Assembly: GCA_022448315.1 (NCBI GenBank)
Contig: JAKVCA010000018.1
Coordinates: 1-64,000 of the forward strand
Reading direction: 5' to 3'
DNA: 64,000 nucleotides
Origin: Pirellulaceae bacterium
GTDB taxonomy: Bacteria > Planctomycetota > Planctomycetia > Pirellulales > Pirellulaceae
Position numbers and translations under genes: made by a program. Positions within the stretch are counted from its first letter, which is position 1; each line of letters opens with the position of its first letter. The notes below the pieces were generated by a model, which did not search any database, was not told the DNA's origin, and worked only from the letters and a program-made list of their open reading frames with translations. This document shows positions 38,259 through 46,953 of the stretch, one piece after another.

Positions 38259-39188
38259 TCACTTCAGCGCTCTCAAAGGTTTGGGCAGTGGGAAATGCAC
38301 TCGCTCGTCGCGCAAGCTGACGGAATCCACCTCAGCAGCAAAATGATCGACCAGATACTGGACACAATCTTGAACCACTGTTTCAGGAGCACTAGCTCCC
38401 GCGGTAACGAGAACACGTTCGATCCCCTCAAACCAACCCCGGTTGATATCCTGAGCGCCATCAATCAGATAGGCGGGGATCTCATTTTCGACTCCGATTT
38501 CCCTGAGTCGCTGACTGTTCGAACTGTTTTGGCTTCCGAGCACCAGAACCAGATCCACATCTTGCGAGAGCACCTTCACCGCTTCCTGGCGATTCTGTGT
38601 GGCATAGCAGATATCCTCTTTGGGAGGGCTGACGATCTCTGGGTATCGTTCTCGCAATTTTGAAATGATTCGATTCGCATCATCAACAGACAATGTGGTC
38701 TGTGTCAGGTATGCAAGCTTACCATCATCTGGGACGTCGAGTCGTTCAACCTCTTCCTCTGATTCTACAAGAACCATCGCCTCCGGCGCCTCACCCATGG
38801 TCCCAATCACCTCATCATGACCCGCATGGCCAATCAGAAAAATGGTGTAACCCTGCTCGGCATATTTCACGGCCTCGATATGAACCTTGGTCACAAGCGG
38901 ACATGTGGCGTCGATGGCATGAAGATTCCTCTCCTTCGCGACCTGACGGATCTCGGGGGAAACTCCGTGGGCGGAAAAGAGCAGGTAGCTTCCATTGGGC
39001 ACTTCGTCCAGGGCGTCGACGAAAACTGCTCCCTTGGCTCGAAACGTCTCGACGACGTATTTGTTGTGTACAATCTCGTGATAGACATAGACGGGGGACC
39101 CAAATTCGCGCAGAGCGATTTCTAGACTCTCAATCGCCATATTAACGCCAGCGCAAAAACCACGAGGGCTCGCGAGAACGACTTTCAT
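38259..39188 (-). CDS. ispH: 4-hydroxy-3-methylbut-2-enyl diphosphate reductase
   Basis: The last step of the MEP isoprenoid pathway, an iron-sulphur enzyme giving IPP and DMAPP. The ATG at 39188 has the strong site AAGGAGAAGGAAG before it. The product (309 residues) carries all three cluster cysteines: Cys12 (SPRGFCAGV), Cys96 (DATCPLVTKVH) and Cys194 (EDICYATQNRQ). HEIVHN, FSAHGV, TQTTLS, LGSQNSSNSQRL and VTAGASAPE are also present. It stands alone; no other MEP gene is in the window. Confidence 0.97.
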   Translation of the reverse strand: MKVVLASPRGFCAGVNMAIESLEIALREFGSPVYVYHEIVHNKYVVETFRAKGAVFVDALDEVPNGSYLLFSAHGVSPEIRQVAKERNLHAIDATCPLVTKVHIEAVKYAEQGYTIFLIGHAGHDEVIGTMGEAPEAMVLVESEEEVERLDVPDDGKLAYLTQTTLSVDDANRIISKLRERYPEIVSPPKEDICYATQNRQEAVKVLSQDVDLVLVLGSQNSSNSQRLREIGVENEIPAYLIDGAQDINRGWFEGIERVLVTAGASAPETVVQDCVQYLVDHFAAEVDSVSLRDERVHFPLPKPLRALK

Positions 39189-39259
39189 CTTCCTTCTCCT
39201 TTGCCTCATCTTAGTTCGCTGGTCGCGAGTTGAAAACGAGCCTTATTCAGCAGATTTGC

Positions 39260-40135
39260 CTAGGCGCTGTCTTGCTCCAACCCTGCAAGGAAAACGGAAA
39301 GAAATTTTGCAAGACGGTCGCTTGCTTTCACTGCATCCTCATGGACTTTCCACAATTCCGTGGCCGATTTGGGTTCATTCCAGAGCGCACTGACCGCGGC
39401 TCCAACTTTCGCCGAAACGGACTCCTGACTCAGCAGCGACTTCAAGGGCAGCGAAGGGGTCTCATCTGACCGTTCTGTAAGAACTCGCACAACGACCCAG
39501 GGAAGTTTTGCTTCGGCACAGACCCGCGCGACCTCAAAACCATCGGGATCGCAAAATCGCGCTTCCGTTTCATGGCAGAGTGAAACTCTGGCCGCACCTG
39601 GCTTGGGAAAATCGGACCGACTCAAGCCGACACCACCAAAAACTCCTGCCTTGGAGTCGTCCTCCATTTCCCCGAACCTGACTTCCGACTGAACAGGTTC
39701 GGAGACGCCCTGAGCCTTCATGGTCGTCGCGAGAAGAATCGCACGGCGCCCGAGATCGGGTGAAAGCGCGACCGCGAAACCCGCCACCACAACAAGACGA
39801 GGTTGAGCCAGAGGCAACAACTGACTTAGGAACGCACAGTTCGTCGCCTCCCCTTTGGCTTCTACTGCAAGACAGCGATGACCTCCACTTTGCCCACGAT
39901 ATAAAATCGCTTCATCCATCGGCCACGACTGCACCTGCTCGACTTGATCCACCCAACCGCCAGCCTCACTTCGACTGCCAAACACTAACAGGACATCGCA
40001 TTTTAGATCCTCAGGGGTCAACTCGCCGCCGTCTGCAGCATTGCCCTGCCCTTGGACCGTGTCCATCAAGAAGCCCTTCACCTTGTCCTCCGCTGCCTGG
40101 CGGACAACTTGATTGACGAGCATACGCATCCACAT
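39260..40135 (-). CDS. Nucleoside phosphorylase/nucleosidase-family protein
   Basis: A 291-residue protein resembling the purine nucleoside phosphorylase/MTA-SAH nucleosidase fold: LKCDVLLVFGSRSEAGG at the first strand, RLVVVAGFAVALSPDLGRRAILLAT in place of the AGG...GD motif, and VCAEAKLPWVVVRVLTE near the end. The catalytic Asp and substrate residues are not clearly preserved, so activity is open. An AGGA ribosome site precedes the ATG. It follows ispH's 5' side by about 70 bp on the same strand, so it would be read before ispH. Confidence 0.65.
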   Translation of the reverse strand: MWMRMLVNQVVRQAAEDKVKGFLMDTVQGQGNAADGGELTPEDLKCDVLLVFGSRSEAGGWVDQVEQVQSWPMDEAILYRGQSGGHRCLAVEAKGEATNCAFLSQLLPLAQPRLVVVAGFAVALSPDLGRRAILLATTMKAQGVSEPVQSEVRFGEMEDDSKAGVFGGVGLSRSDFPKPGAARVSLCHETEARFCDPDGFEVARVCAEAKLPWVVVRVLTERSDETPSLPLKSLLSQESVSAKVGAAVSALWNEPKSATELWKVHEDAVKASDRLAKFLSVFLAGLEQDSA

Positions 40136-40497
40136 GGACTGATTCCTGGATTTGATGAAGTTGCTTTAAACGTCAGTTTCCCGTGATTACACATCACATG
40201 TCGATCGCGTGCGAACCACCTTCCCAAGTCGGATGGTGGACCCACTTCTGAGCAAGAGCGAACTTTAGGGGCGCGGCCTTAGAGGGTCCGGAGAGCTGGG
40301 CAAACAGTTTGAAACCGCGGATCGACGGGCGTTGCGTCGCCTTAAAATTCACAATGCCCTTGCGAGGACAAGCCAACTGCGAATCGGTTATGGTAGACAA
40401 CCCGAAGGCCTTGCCCAACACCCCCGCAAAGCCGCCCCCCCTAGGGAACAATGAAACAGAATGGCCCGCACCTGCTACCAGAACTGCAAGTTTCGTC
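40136..40497. other. Divergent intergenic region
   Basis: About 360 bp between the leftward nucleosidase-like gene and the FIST gene. The FIST frame is open leftward to 40309, but that part (Pro, Asn-rich) does not look like the conserved domain. No motif was found. Confidence 0.35.
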
Positions 40498-41679
40498 ATG
40501 AAATGCACATCGATCATCCAGAGGATTCCGGTTTCAAACGCTTCGATTCTGGAGGAAATTGCCGTCAACCTCGAAGGTGATGCGCCCGATCTTTGTGCCA
40601 TTTTTTTCTCTGGTGATCCACTTGATGAAGAAACGGTAGGTAAGCTTCTCACTGACTTACGAACTCGTTGGCCGCAAGCACAGATTTTTGGATGCCATGC
40701 TGAGTCTATCGTTTGCAATGCTGAGGAATGGGAAGAGACTGCCGCGGTCACGATATGGGCAGCAACCATGCCTGGGGTTCACTTTCACGCGTACCCACTG
40801 CAATTTGAATCGACGGCCGAAGGTCCCGCCTTCGTTGGTTGGCCCGACCTGAGTTCCTTCGACTGGGAGTCCACCCGAGGCTTACTCGCCATTGCGGACC
40901 CATTCTCTTTTCCCATGGATGCGCTTCTTGAGAGAATGAATGAGGATCGCCCCAACATTCCCATCGCAGGAGGCCTCGCAAGTGGCGCAGATCAGCCCGG
41001 CGAAAATCGACTGTGGCTGAACGAGACCGTTCAATCGTCCGGGGCGATCATGATCCAACTCCAAGGCGACCTTGAAGTGGAAACCCTTGTGAGCCAAGGC
41101 TGTCGCCCGATCGGCGACCCCATGGTGATCACACGAGTCGAGCGTAACGCGATTCTCGAGTTAGGAGGTCGGCCCTCACTAGAAGTCCTGCAGGAGCTTT
41201 TCCTTTCATTGCCGACGTCGGAACAACAATTACTTCAACAGGGCCTCTTGCTCGGACGATTCATTGTGGAATCCGGAGACCGCAACAAGGGGATGGGAGA
41301 ATTCCTTGTTCGTTCCGTGGTCGGCATCGACCCTGACTTGAAAGCGATCGTGATCGGCGATTATTTCCGTCCGGGTCAATCGGTTCAATTTCATTTGCGA
41401 GATGAGGCCTCGGCTGACCACGACCTCAGCCAGCGTCTAGCTTCACACTCCGTCGAGCCGCCACCTTCAGCGGGCATGCTTTTTACGTGCAATGGGCGCG
41501 GAACACGAATGTTTAACTTGCCTCATCACGATGCTGCAGCCATCGCCCATCGATTTCCCGAAATGCCGTTAACTGGCTTCTTCGCCGCGGGCGAAATCGG
41601 CCCGGTCGGCCACGCCAATTTCGTTCATGGATTTACCGCTTCGGCCATTTTTTTTCGCCCGTCAGAAGTCTCAGAATGA
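40498..41679 (+). CDS. FIST-domain sensor protein
   Basis: A 393-residue protein (from the ATG at 40498) with FIST N-terminal features (DAPDLCAIFFSGDP, WPQAQIFGCHAESIV, GLLAIADPFSFPMDALLERMN, IPIAGGLASGA) and a FIST_C part (GMLFTCNGRGTRMF, TGFFAAGEIGPVG, FVHGFTASAIFF). FIST domains are thought to bind small ligands such as amino acids for signal transduction. Here they stand alone without a fused output. The start is uncertain: frames upstream are open but have no ribosome site. Its last 9 bp overlap the convergent gene at 41671. Confidence 0.85.
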   Translation: MKCTSIIQRIPVSNASILEEIAVNLEGDAPDLCAIFFSGDPLDEETVGKLLTDLRTRWPQAQIFGCHAESIVCNAEEWEETAAVTIWAATMPGVHFHAYPLQFESTAEGPAFVGWPDLSSFDWESTRGLLAIADPFSFPMDALLERMNEDRPNIPIAGGLASGADQPGENRLWLNETVQSSGAIMIQLQGDLEVETLVSQGCRPIGDPMVITRVERNAILELGGRPSLEVLQELFLSLPTSEQQLLQQGLLLGRFIVESGDRNKGMGEFLVRSVVGIDPDLKAIVIGDYFRPGQSVQFHLRDEASADHDLSQRLASHSVEPPPSAGMLFTCNGRGTRMFNLPHHDAAAIAHRFPEMPLTGFFAAGEIGPVGHANFVHGFTASAIFFRPSEVSE

Positions 41680-42639
41680 TCCGGCCAAATCGACTTCGTT
41701 GACAACACACTCTGGAATTTCACCTGTGAGACGAGCTTTGACCTGAGTTGCAGAGCGAAATCGCAAATCGGCCAATGACTCTTCCGAGACGAATGCCGCA
41801 TGAGGCGTCACAAGCACGCGTGGATGGCAATAAGGAGCTTCGCCGACAGGTGCAGGTTCCGGATCCTGAACGTCCAGTGCCGCCCCTGCGATTTCACCCT
41901 TCTCCAAGGCGACGCTCAAGGCCTCGTGATCGATCACTCCTCCCCGTGCCGTATTGATTAGAAATGCCGTCGATTTCATTTTGGAAAATTGTTCTTGGCC
42001 GATTAGGTGACGGGTTGCCGGAGTCAGAGGACAATGCAACGAAACGTAATCCGAGCGTTCGAGAAGTTCATCGAGCTCGACCCACGATGCCCCCGGTAAC
42101 GTTTTGGGAGTTCGGCCAGTCGCAAGAATATTGAAGCCGAAGCCACGGGCTCTCTCCGCGACGGCTTGACCGATTTGCCCAAGACCAATAATCCCGAGCG
42201 TCTGCCCTTGGAGTCGACGCAAAGGGGGTCCATCCTGCAGGCGATATTCTCCAGCTTTGGTGCGCCAGTGATAATGAGCAACATTGCGGCCCAGAGCCAA
42301 CAGCAAAGCGAGTGTGTGTTCCGCAACCTCGAGCACACAGTAGTCCGGCACGTTCGTGACTGGGATACCGTGGCTCGTACAGTAATCGAGGTCGATATTG
42401 TCCAGTCCGATTCCCATTCGGGACACGATCCTGCATTTCGGTGCTGCAGCGATCACCTTTGCGGATGTCTGCGCCCAGTTGGTCAAAATGGCATCCACGC
42501 CCGTAGCAGCCCGGACGAGATCACTTTCCGAGGTTGAATCGGGCAGTACAATCTCGGCCCCGATCTCTTTCAAAACATCGCGTTCGATCGTCAGGTCAGG
42601 CCACGCATAATCAGTGATCAAGACTCGAAATGTTGACAT
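41671..42639 (-). CDS. D-isomer 2-hydroxyacid dehydrogenase
   Basis: A 322-residue NAD-dependent dehydrogenase of the D-2-hydroxyacid/phosphoglycerate dehydrogenase family. The NAD fold is marked by LGIIGLGQIGQAVAERARGF; catalytic residues are visible as Arg in NTARGGVIDHEAL, Glu in LDVQDPEP and His in VTPHAAF. The catalytic-domain motif GIGLDNIDLDYC is present. It lacks the ACT domain of SerA, so the substrate is open (C-terminal binding protein-like members are similar). The ATG at 42639 has GGAG upstream. Confidence 0.9.
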   Translation of the reverse strand: MSTFRVLITDYAWPDLTIERDVLKEIGAEIVLPDSTSESDLVRAATGVDAILTNWAQTSAKVIAAAPKCRIVSRMGIGLDNIDLDYCTSHGIPVTNVPDYCVLEVAEHTLALLLALGRNVAHYHWRTKAGEYRLQDGPPLRRLQGQTLGIIGLGQIGQAVAERARGFGFNILATGRTPKTLPGASWVELDELLERSDYVSLHCPLTPATRHLIGQEQFSKMKSTAFLINTARGGVIDHEALSVALEKGEIAGAALDVQDPEPAPVGEAPYCHPRVLVTPHAAFVSEESLADLRFRSATQVKARLTGEIPECVVNEVDLAGSF

Positions 42640-42798
42640 TTGCACTCCAAATTTTTCAGCGGTGCGTGGAACATCACCACGGGTTAAATCGAAATTAATT
42701 GACCTGGCCTTATGGCTTCGTACCTTCATGCTTCGCGGCAACCGGGAACGGCAACCCGAAGAGCCGACTCGCCTCGTTGCCGATGAGGCCTTCTTCGA

Positions 42799-43188
42799 TC
42801 ACGAAACTTCGTTGCAGAAACTCTCCCTTTCGATCACTTCGATCAGGTAGCCATTGGGGTCGTGGAAAAAAAATCGAGGAAAAGGCGTTTCTCGCAAAGG
42901 TGGTACGACCTCGCTTTTCGCTTCCCGGATACGCTCCTGCAACGACCGCCAATCCGCACGGTCGTGAAAGAATGCCACATGTCGCCCGTACTCTTTTTCA
43001 AAGGGCGAGACTTCGAATCCCTCGATCTGCAAAATATGAACCTGTTGACCCGACCCAATATCCATCCAGATCGCCGTCACATCAATGTTGGCTGGCATCT
43101 CAAGCCGTTTCCAAAGGAGCGTCGTTTCGAAAAAGTCGGCCGTCTTGGCAGCGTCTTGTGTCGCAAGAGTGAGATGGGCGTAGCTCAT
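42799..43188 (-). CDS. Glyoxalase/VOC-family protein
   Basis: About 129 residues from the ATG at 43188 (TGAGGCA before it). The first module begins MSYAHLTLATQDAAKTADFF and the second holds HVAFFHDRADWRSLQERI and ends with FFFHDPNGYLIEVIE, the typical metal-binding end (His, Glu) of the vicinal oxygen chelate fold. The reaction cannot be predicted. It follows the PfpI gene by about 60 bp and could be in one transcript with it. Confidence 0.88.
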   Translation of the reverse strand: MSYAHLTLATQDAAKTADFFETTLLWKRLEMPANIDVTAIWMDIGSGQQVHILQIEGFEVSPFEKEYGRHVAFFHDRADWRSLQERIREAKSEVVPPLRETPFPRFFFHDPNGYLIEVIERESFCNEVS

Positions 43189-43248
43189 GGTTGCCTCACG
43201 ATGAGGATTGAGTGACATGAAACAGGGCGAAGCGATGACAGGCCCGGG

Positions 43249-43773
43249 TCAATGGTCGGCGAGCACCTGCAAAATCCCTTTGCAAAAATCGGGCAAATCG
43301 TCGGGGCTTCGACTACACACAAAATGCCTATCGACGACGACGGAAGCGTCTTCCCATATCGCACCCGCATTGACCAAGTCGTCCTTGATCCCCAAAGAAC
43401 CGGTCACACGAATTCCCTCGTAGACGCCAGCAGAAATGGGAATCCAACCGCCGTGACATATGGCGGCGATTAGCTGACCGCGTTCGTGAAAGTGCTTCAC
43501 TAGGTCAAGGACTTTTGAATCTCGACGCAGCTTGTCCGGCATGAATCCGCCAGGCACGACAAGCCCGGTGTACTGGCTGGCATCGACGTCAGAAATCGAG
43601 ATATCCGATTGACAAGGGTAGCCATTTTTTCCCTGATACTGCGTGCTCGCTTCTGGCCCCGCAATCACAACTTCTGCCCCAGCTTCGATCAACCGAAGTT
43701 TGGGGTACCACAACTCCAGATCTTCGTAGATGTCACCGACGAACATCAAAATACGATGGTTTTGCACAATCAT
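43249..43773 (-). CDS. DJ-1/PfpI-family protein
   Basis: A 174-residue protein of the DJ-1/PfpI superfamily. The fold is shown by the strand HRILMFVGDIYEDLELWYP, with the conserved Glu, then YTGLVVPGGFMPD and AAICHGGWIPISAG with the nucleophile Cys and following His. PfpI proteases, deglycases and chaperone-like members share these features. AAGGAAA stands right before the ATG. Confidence 0.9.
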   Translation of the reverse strand: MIVQNHRILMFVGDIYEDLELWYPKLRLIEAGAEVVIAGPEASTQYQGKNGYPCQSDISISDVDASQYTGLVVPGGFMPDKLRRDSKVLDLVKHFHERGQLIAAICHGGWIPISAGVYEGIRVTGSLGIKDDLVNAGAIWEDASVVVDRHFVCSRSPDDLPDFCKGILQVLADH

Positions 43774-43845
43774 TTTCCTTCAACAATGAGCCTTCACGCC
43801 CCGGATTCTTGCCTGAACTGATCGACGTCAGGTTCGCCGCCATCA

Positions 43846-45357
43846 TCAACCAATTTCTCGATCGGAGATAATGACAATCTCGTCACCTTCACCAAAGACA
43901 TGATCTTTCGGGTTGACTTTCTGAGCACCTTCAGTCGTGTGAACGGCCACGAGAATTGCACCGTGTTCGTTCCTCAACAGCAGTAGTAGATCAGAGAATG
44001 ACATTCCTTCCCATTCCGGCAAGATAGGTTGCCGGTAAAACTCTTGGCCGTGTTGATAGGTCAGAAGTTCGCCCACCACTCCCATCAGACCGCGGTTCAT
44101 GGAGGATTGCGCCAGCAGGTAGGCGCTGTAATCACCGCTGACAACGTAGTCGTTAACATGACCCATGGAGAGGTGGGAACCATATTGTCGATTGAGAAGT
44201 TCGGCACACGTATAAACCTGAGGGCTAATCTTCTCGACCGTCAATGCCGCAAGAATGGTCCGGGCGTCTGCATCCTGTTCACTCCTGCCGCTGCCCATAT
44301 CGGCCAAGATGATACAGGTTTTAGCGCGAGAAATCCCCGCGCGTTCGAGAGCACTGATGCGGGTAAAATCGTCTTGGATAAAACTGATCTGGTTCCGTAG
44401 ATCCTCTGGAACACCCGCCTCATCAATCTCCTGCTCGCTGATGACGGCAATTTGCACGCGTTTGAGAGATGCGGACGCCCGATATTCTCGAATAATGACT
44501 TCTGTCTTCGAGTTCCATCCGCAGATGACAACATGATCCTCCAGGTCCTCTGACGCCACGACCATCCCCTCCGACTTGAATCGTTCAATCATGAAAGCCG
44601 AAACCGTTCCGGTAAACATTGCAAAAATTGTCAGTCCCATGAACATGATGAAGACCGTCACAATCTTGCCTTCAACCGTTTTTGGAGCCTCAGGAATGGG
44701 CTCGCCTGCAAACAACGAGTAAACGCTGAACCAAAATGCCTTTTCCAGATTGAGCCTTTCGTTGATCTCCGAGTTTTCCCCTTCGATGCTCCCTTCTGAT
44801 AACGAACCCGTAACTTCTGGCGATGAAATCTTGCTCGAAGAATTTTCTGCAAACATGAGTCCCACGGTGCCAAAAATCACGGTGGTCACCAACAACCCAC
44901 AGACGACGAAATACTCGACCATGCCTCGACGAAAAACCTCCGGATAGCGACTGGCAAGCCGTGTCGCAATTCCGAGGACTCGCATGACACGGAACAATCG
45001 CAAGAGCCGCAGGATTCGAAAGACGCGAAACACTCGAAAGAGTGGTAAGACCGAGAGAACGTCCAGCCAGTACTCCCGCCAGAACTTCCACTTTGAGGAT
45101 GCCGAAAAAAAACGCAATGTCAGTTCGATAACGAAAAAACTGGTAAGCAGTTGATTGAACAGCATCACATAGAAAAGTTGTGGTCGATCCGCGGAGACGC
45201 CGCTTCCTTCAAGCGCAAGTTCGATCAACGTAAGGGCCACCGAAAGCAGAATCAAAATGGCGATACACAGTTCGACGTCAGGACGAATAAAGAATCGCCT
45301 GAGGGAACGTTGCCACGATGCTGTCTTTGGCTCTTCGCCCGATGACTGATTGGTCAT
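43846..45357 (-). CDS. Voltage-sensor-type ion channel with RCK domain and unusual pore loop
   Basis: A 503-residue six-helix channel: S1-S3, a charged S4 with Arg at every third place (RVFRVFRILRLLRLFR), S5 and S6 (GKIVTVFIMFMGLTIFAMFTG), then a TrkA-N/RCK domain (DHVVICGWNSKTEVIIREY; ARTCIILADMGSGRSEQDAD) and a C-terminal TrkA-C-like part. The pore loop reads SLFAGEPIPE where a potassium channel has TVGYGD, so selectivity is open. An acidic/Ser insertion precedes the pore. The start lies in a tandem repeat with two upstream five-codon frames. Confidence 0.88.
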   Translation of the reverse strand: MTNQSSGEEPKTASWQRSLRRFFIRPDVELCIAILILLSVALTLIELALEGSGVSADRPQLFYVMLFNQLLTSFFVIELTLRFFSASSKWKFWREYWLDVLSVLPLFRVFRVFRILRLLRLFRVMRVLGIATRLASRYPEVFRRGMVEYFVVCGLLVTTVIFGTVGLMFAENSSSKISSPEVTGSLSEGSIEGENSEINERLNLEKAFWFSVYSLFAGEPIPEAPKTVEGKIVTVFIMFMGLTIFAMFTGTVSAFMIERFKSEGMVVASEDLEDHVVICGWNSKTEVIIREYRASASLKRVQIAVISEQEIDEAGVPEDLRNQISFIQDDFTRISALERAGISRAKTCIILADMGSGRSEQDADARTILAALTVEKISPQVYTCAELLNRQYGSHLSMGHVNDYVVSGDYSAYLLAQSSMNRGLMGVVGELLTYQHGQEFYRQPILPEWEGMSFSDLLLLLRNEHGAILVAVHTTEGAQKVNPKDHVFGEGDEIVIISDREIG

Positions 45358-45388
45358 AACTGATTGGTCATAACTTATTGGTCATAAA
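45347..45388. promoter_or_regulatory. Triple 14-bp repeat at the channel start, with two five-codon upstream frames
   Basis: On the minus strand the 14-base unit ATGACCAATCAGTT (first copy AAGTT) occurs three times. As 14 is not a multiple of three, the first two ATGs each read only five codons (MTNKL, MTNQL), and each stop TGA overlaps the next ATG as ATGA. The third ATG begins the channel. An AAGGGA ribosome-like site lies before the first copy only, so the channel may be translated by reinitiation from the small frames. Confidence 0.7.
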
Positions 45389-45465
45389 GGTCCCTTGACC
45401 TCCGCTCCGATCCTTACAACGACTGCGCCTGAAAGCTCGTTTGCGGTTCCAAGTCAGTCCGCCCG

Positions 45466-46416
45466 CTAATCTTGTCGACTCAACAAATCCGCAAGCTTCG
45501 TCACTTTGCGGTCGGTCAATTCTGCCAGTTTGAAGTGGTGTTTACCAAGTTTGCCGCCGTAGTTCCCCGCACCGATCGCTTCCAATTGGCAATTTGAAGC
45601 CGTCGCAATCGCGATTCTCATCGCCTCTTCCATCGCCCCTCGAGACGTCCCGTCGATGACCACTTCGAGTGCCGCCTGAGTATTCGGCATCAATTCCTCG
45701 CCTGAACGCCCCTTCAGCGTTGGACAATAGGCATCCGCCGTCGACGCCACCAGGCCTTTGTATCGAGAGCCCACTTTGCTTCCTGAACGCGCGACACCGC
45801 CTGGAAAGGGCGTGATGACGCCGGGCAAATCGCGAAGCGAATCCACCACTTGGCGGGCTGCGGTCAGTCCCTGCGATAGGGAACGAGCCTGCAAGATGAG
45901 GTTCCCCCCTCCCACTCCGGCCTCGATACCCAATTCATCGACCACCCAGAATTCGCCATCCATGACGGGCACCCGCCAGAATCTTTCCTCCTCAATCTGT
46001 TTACTTTTCTGGTATCCGTCCCCGAAATAACGCAACGACTTCCCAAGAGGAATCTTGGTTTCCGAATCCGCCATCCCGTTAAACACCGAGGTTGACGGAC
46101 ACGTCATCAAACACTGACCCGCTCGACGAGGGACGGCCTTGGCCAGCGCCGATTTCGAAAAACCAAAAGCGAGAATTGCGGCCGCGGGTCGACCATCAGG
46201 GGATTCCGACGGGTCAATCCAGCGTTCGACCGCCACCTCAGCATCGCAGGCAATCACCGAACTGCCATAACCACAGAATTCGCGGACGCCCGATTGCAAC
46301 CAGTAATCATCCCACGCCGTAACGATGAGCCGCGTGCAGGTCATATCGAAGGCTTCCGCGAAGGTATCCACGATGGGTGGAGCGAGTTCACCCGATGAGG
46401 CTTTCTGTGATGCCAT
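45466..46416 (-). CDS. ftr: Formylmethanofuran-tetrahydromethanopterin formyltransferase
   Basis: Transfers a formyl group between methanofuran and tetrahydromethanopterin, in bacteria part of formaldehyde/C1 oxidation. The 316-residue protein matches the Ftr family along its length: VDTFAEAFDMTCTRLIVTAWD, CGYGSSVIACDAE, GQCLMTCPSTSVFNGM, YFGDGYQ, GGNLILQARSLSQGL, PFPGGVARSGSKVGSRY, STADAYCPTL and IGAGNYGGKLGKH. Its neighbours are unrelated, so the other H4MPT genes must be elsewhere. This pathway is known in planctomycetes even if they are not methylotrophs. Confidence 0.93.
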   Translation of the reverse strand: MASQKASSGELAPPIVDTFAEAFDMTCTRLIVTAWDDYWLQSGVREFCGYGSSVIACDAEVAVERWIDPSESPDGRPAAAILAFGFSKSALAKAVPRRAGQCLMTCPSTSVFNGMADSETKIPLGKSLRYFGDGYQKSKQIEEERFWRVPVMDGEFWVVDELGIEAGVGGGNLILQARSLSQGLTAARQVVDSLRDLPGVITPFPGGVARSGSKVGSRYKGLVASTADAYCPTLKGRSGEELMPNTQAALEVVIDGTSRGAMEEAMRIAIATASNCQLEAIGAGNYGGKLGKHHFKLAELTDRKVTKLADLLSRQD

Positions 46417-46439
46417 GACACTTTCTTATGATGGGGCCA

Positions 46440-46468
46440 ACCTGCGGGTATTGTGGATCCCCGCAGGT
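46440..46468. repeat. Inverted repeat upstream of ftr
   Basis: ACCTGCGGG and CCCGCAGGT (perfect 9-bp arms) enclose an 11-base loop, 24-52 bases upstream of the ftr start. No T run follows, so it is not a terminator. It could be an operator or 5' leader hairpin. Confidence 0.6.
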
Positions 46469-46490
46469 ACGGTGGATGAATGGGAGGCCT

Positions 46491-46523
46491 CGCAGTCAGA
46501 TCGCAGTCAGATCGCAGTCAGAT
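46491..46523. repeat. 11-bp tandem repeat, three copies
   Basis: CGCAGTCAGAT occurs three times in direct succession, then a truncated copy (CGC). Intergenic. Confidence 0.85.
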
Positions 46524-46529
46524 CGCCGT

Positions 46530-46559
46530 GAATTCGCAATGAATTCGCAATGAATTCGA
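46530..46559. repeat. 11-bp tandem repeat, about 2.7 copies
   Basis: GAATTCGCAAT occurs twice and is followed by GAATTCG. It starts only seven bases after the previous array but has an unrelated unit of the same length. Confidence 0.85.
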
Positions 46560-46617
46560 CCCGACGAGAGGCATTGCCCCGGCCACCCCGCTTGATCCGC
46601 GGAAAGGCGGCCACACG

Positions 46618-46643
46618 TTGCTCGGCAACATTGCTCGGCAACG
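46618..46643. repeat. 13-bp tandem duplication
   Basis: TTGCTCGGCAACA and TTGCTCGGCAACG lie side by side. The unit contains an internal palindrome-like TTGC...GCAA. Confidence 0.8.
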
Positions 46644-46953
46644 AAATGGGGACGATTCAGTCAACAGCCTTGGGTTAAATGACTCTGCGACGGCTTCAGT
46701 TTAGCAAGTTCTGAACGTTCAGTGCCATGAACGGGAGTCGGTAGACCAGAGGTGCCCGAGTCGCACTAAAAAATGGACAAGAGACCGCGCGGCAGGGAAA
46801 TCCTCGTTACTGAGGAGAGGAAGGAATTTTCCGAGAAAACAACGCCCTTAGGACCTTCATCAATTCTTAACCTTGCGCTCACATTCCGCACGCACTACCA
46901 AGAGAGAATTCGCCGCGTATTGACAATAACAAGCCTTTGTATGGAGAGCTCAC

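Larger units (their letters stand above)
46417..46953. other. Divergent intergenic region rich in short tandem repeats
   Basis: About 540 bp between ftr (leftward) and pstS (rightward). It contains a 9-bp inverted repeat, and three sets of 11-13 bp tandem repeats within 205 bp. It should hold the pst promoter. A rightward frame from 46773 is not gene-like. Confidence 0.5.

Noticed and set aside
46867-46894. Possible Pho box before pstS (TTAACC, CTCACA, CACGCA at 11-bp spacing)
   Set aside because: Each unit matches known PhoB/PhoP boxes only weakly, so the assignment would be guesswork without motif scoring.
46920-46945. TTGACA before pstS as a -35 element
   Set aside because: No acceptable -10 element lies at 16-18 bp; TATGGA is at 14 bp and overlaps the ribosome site.
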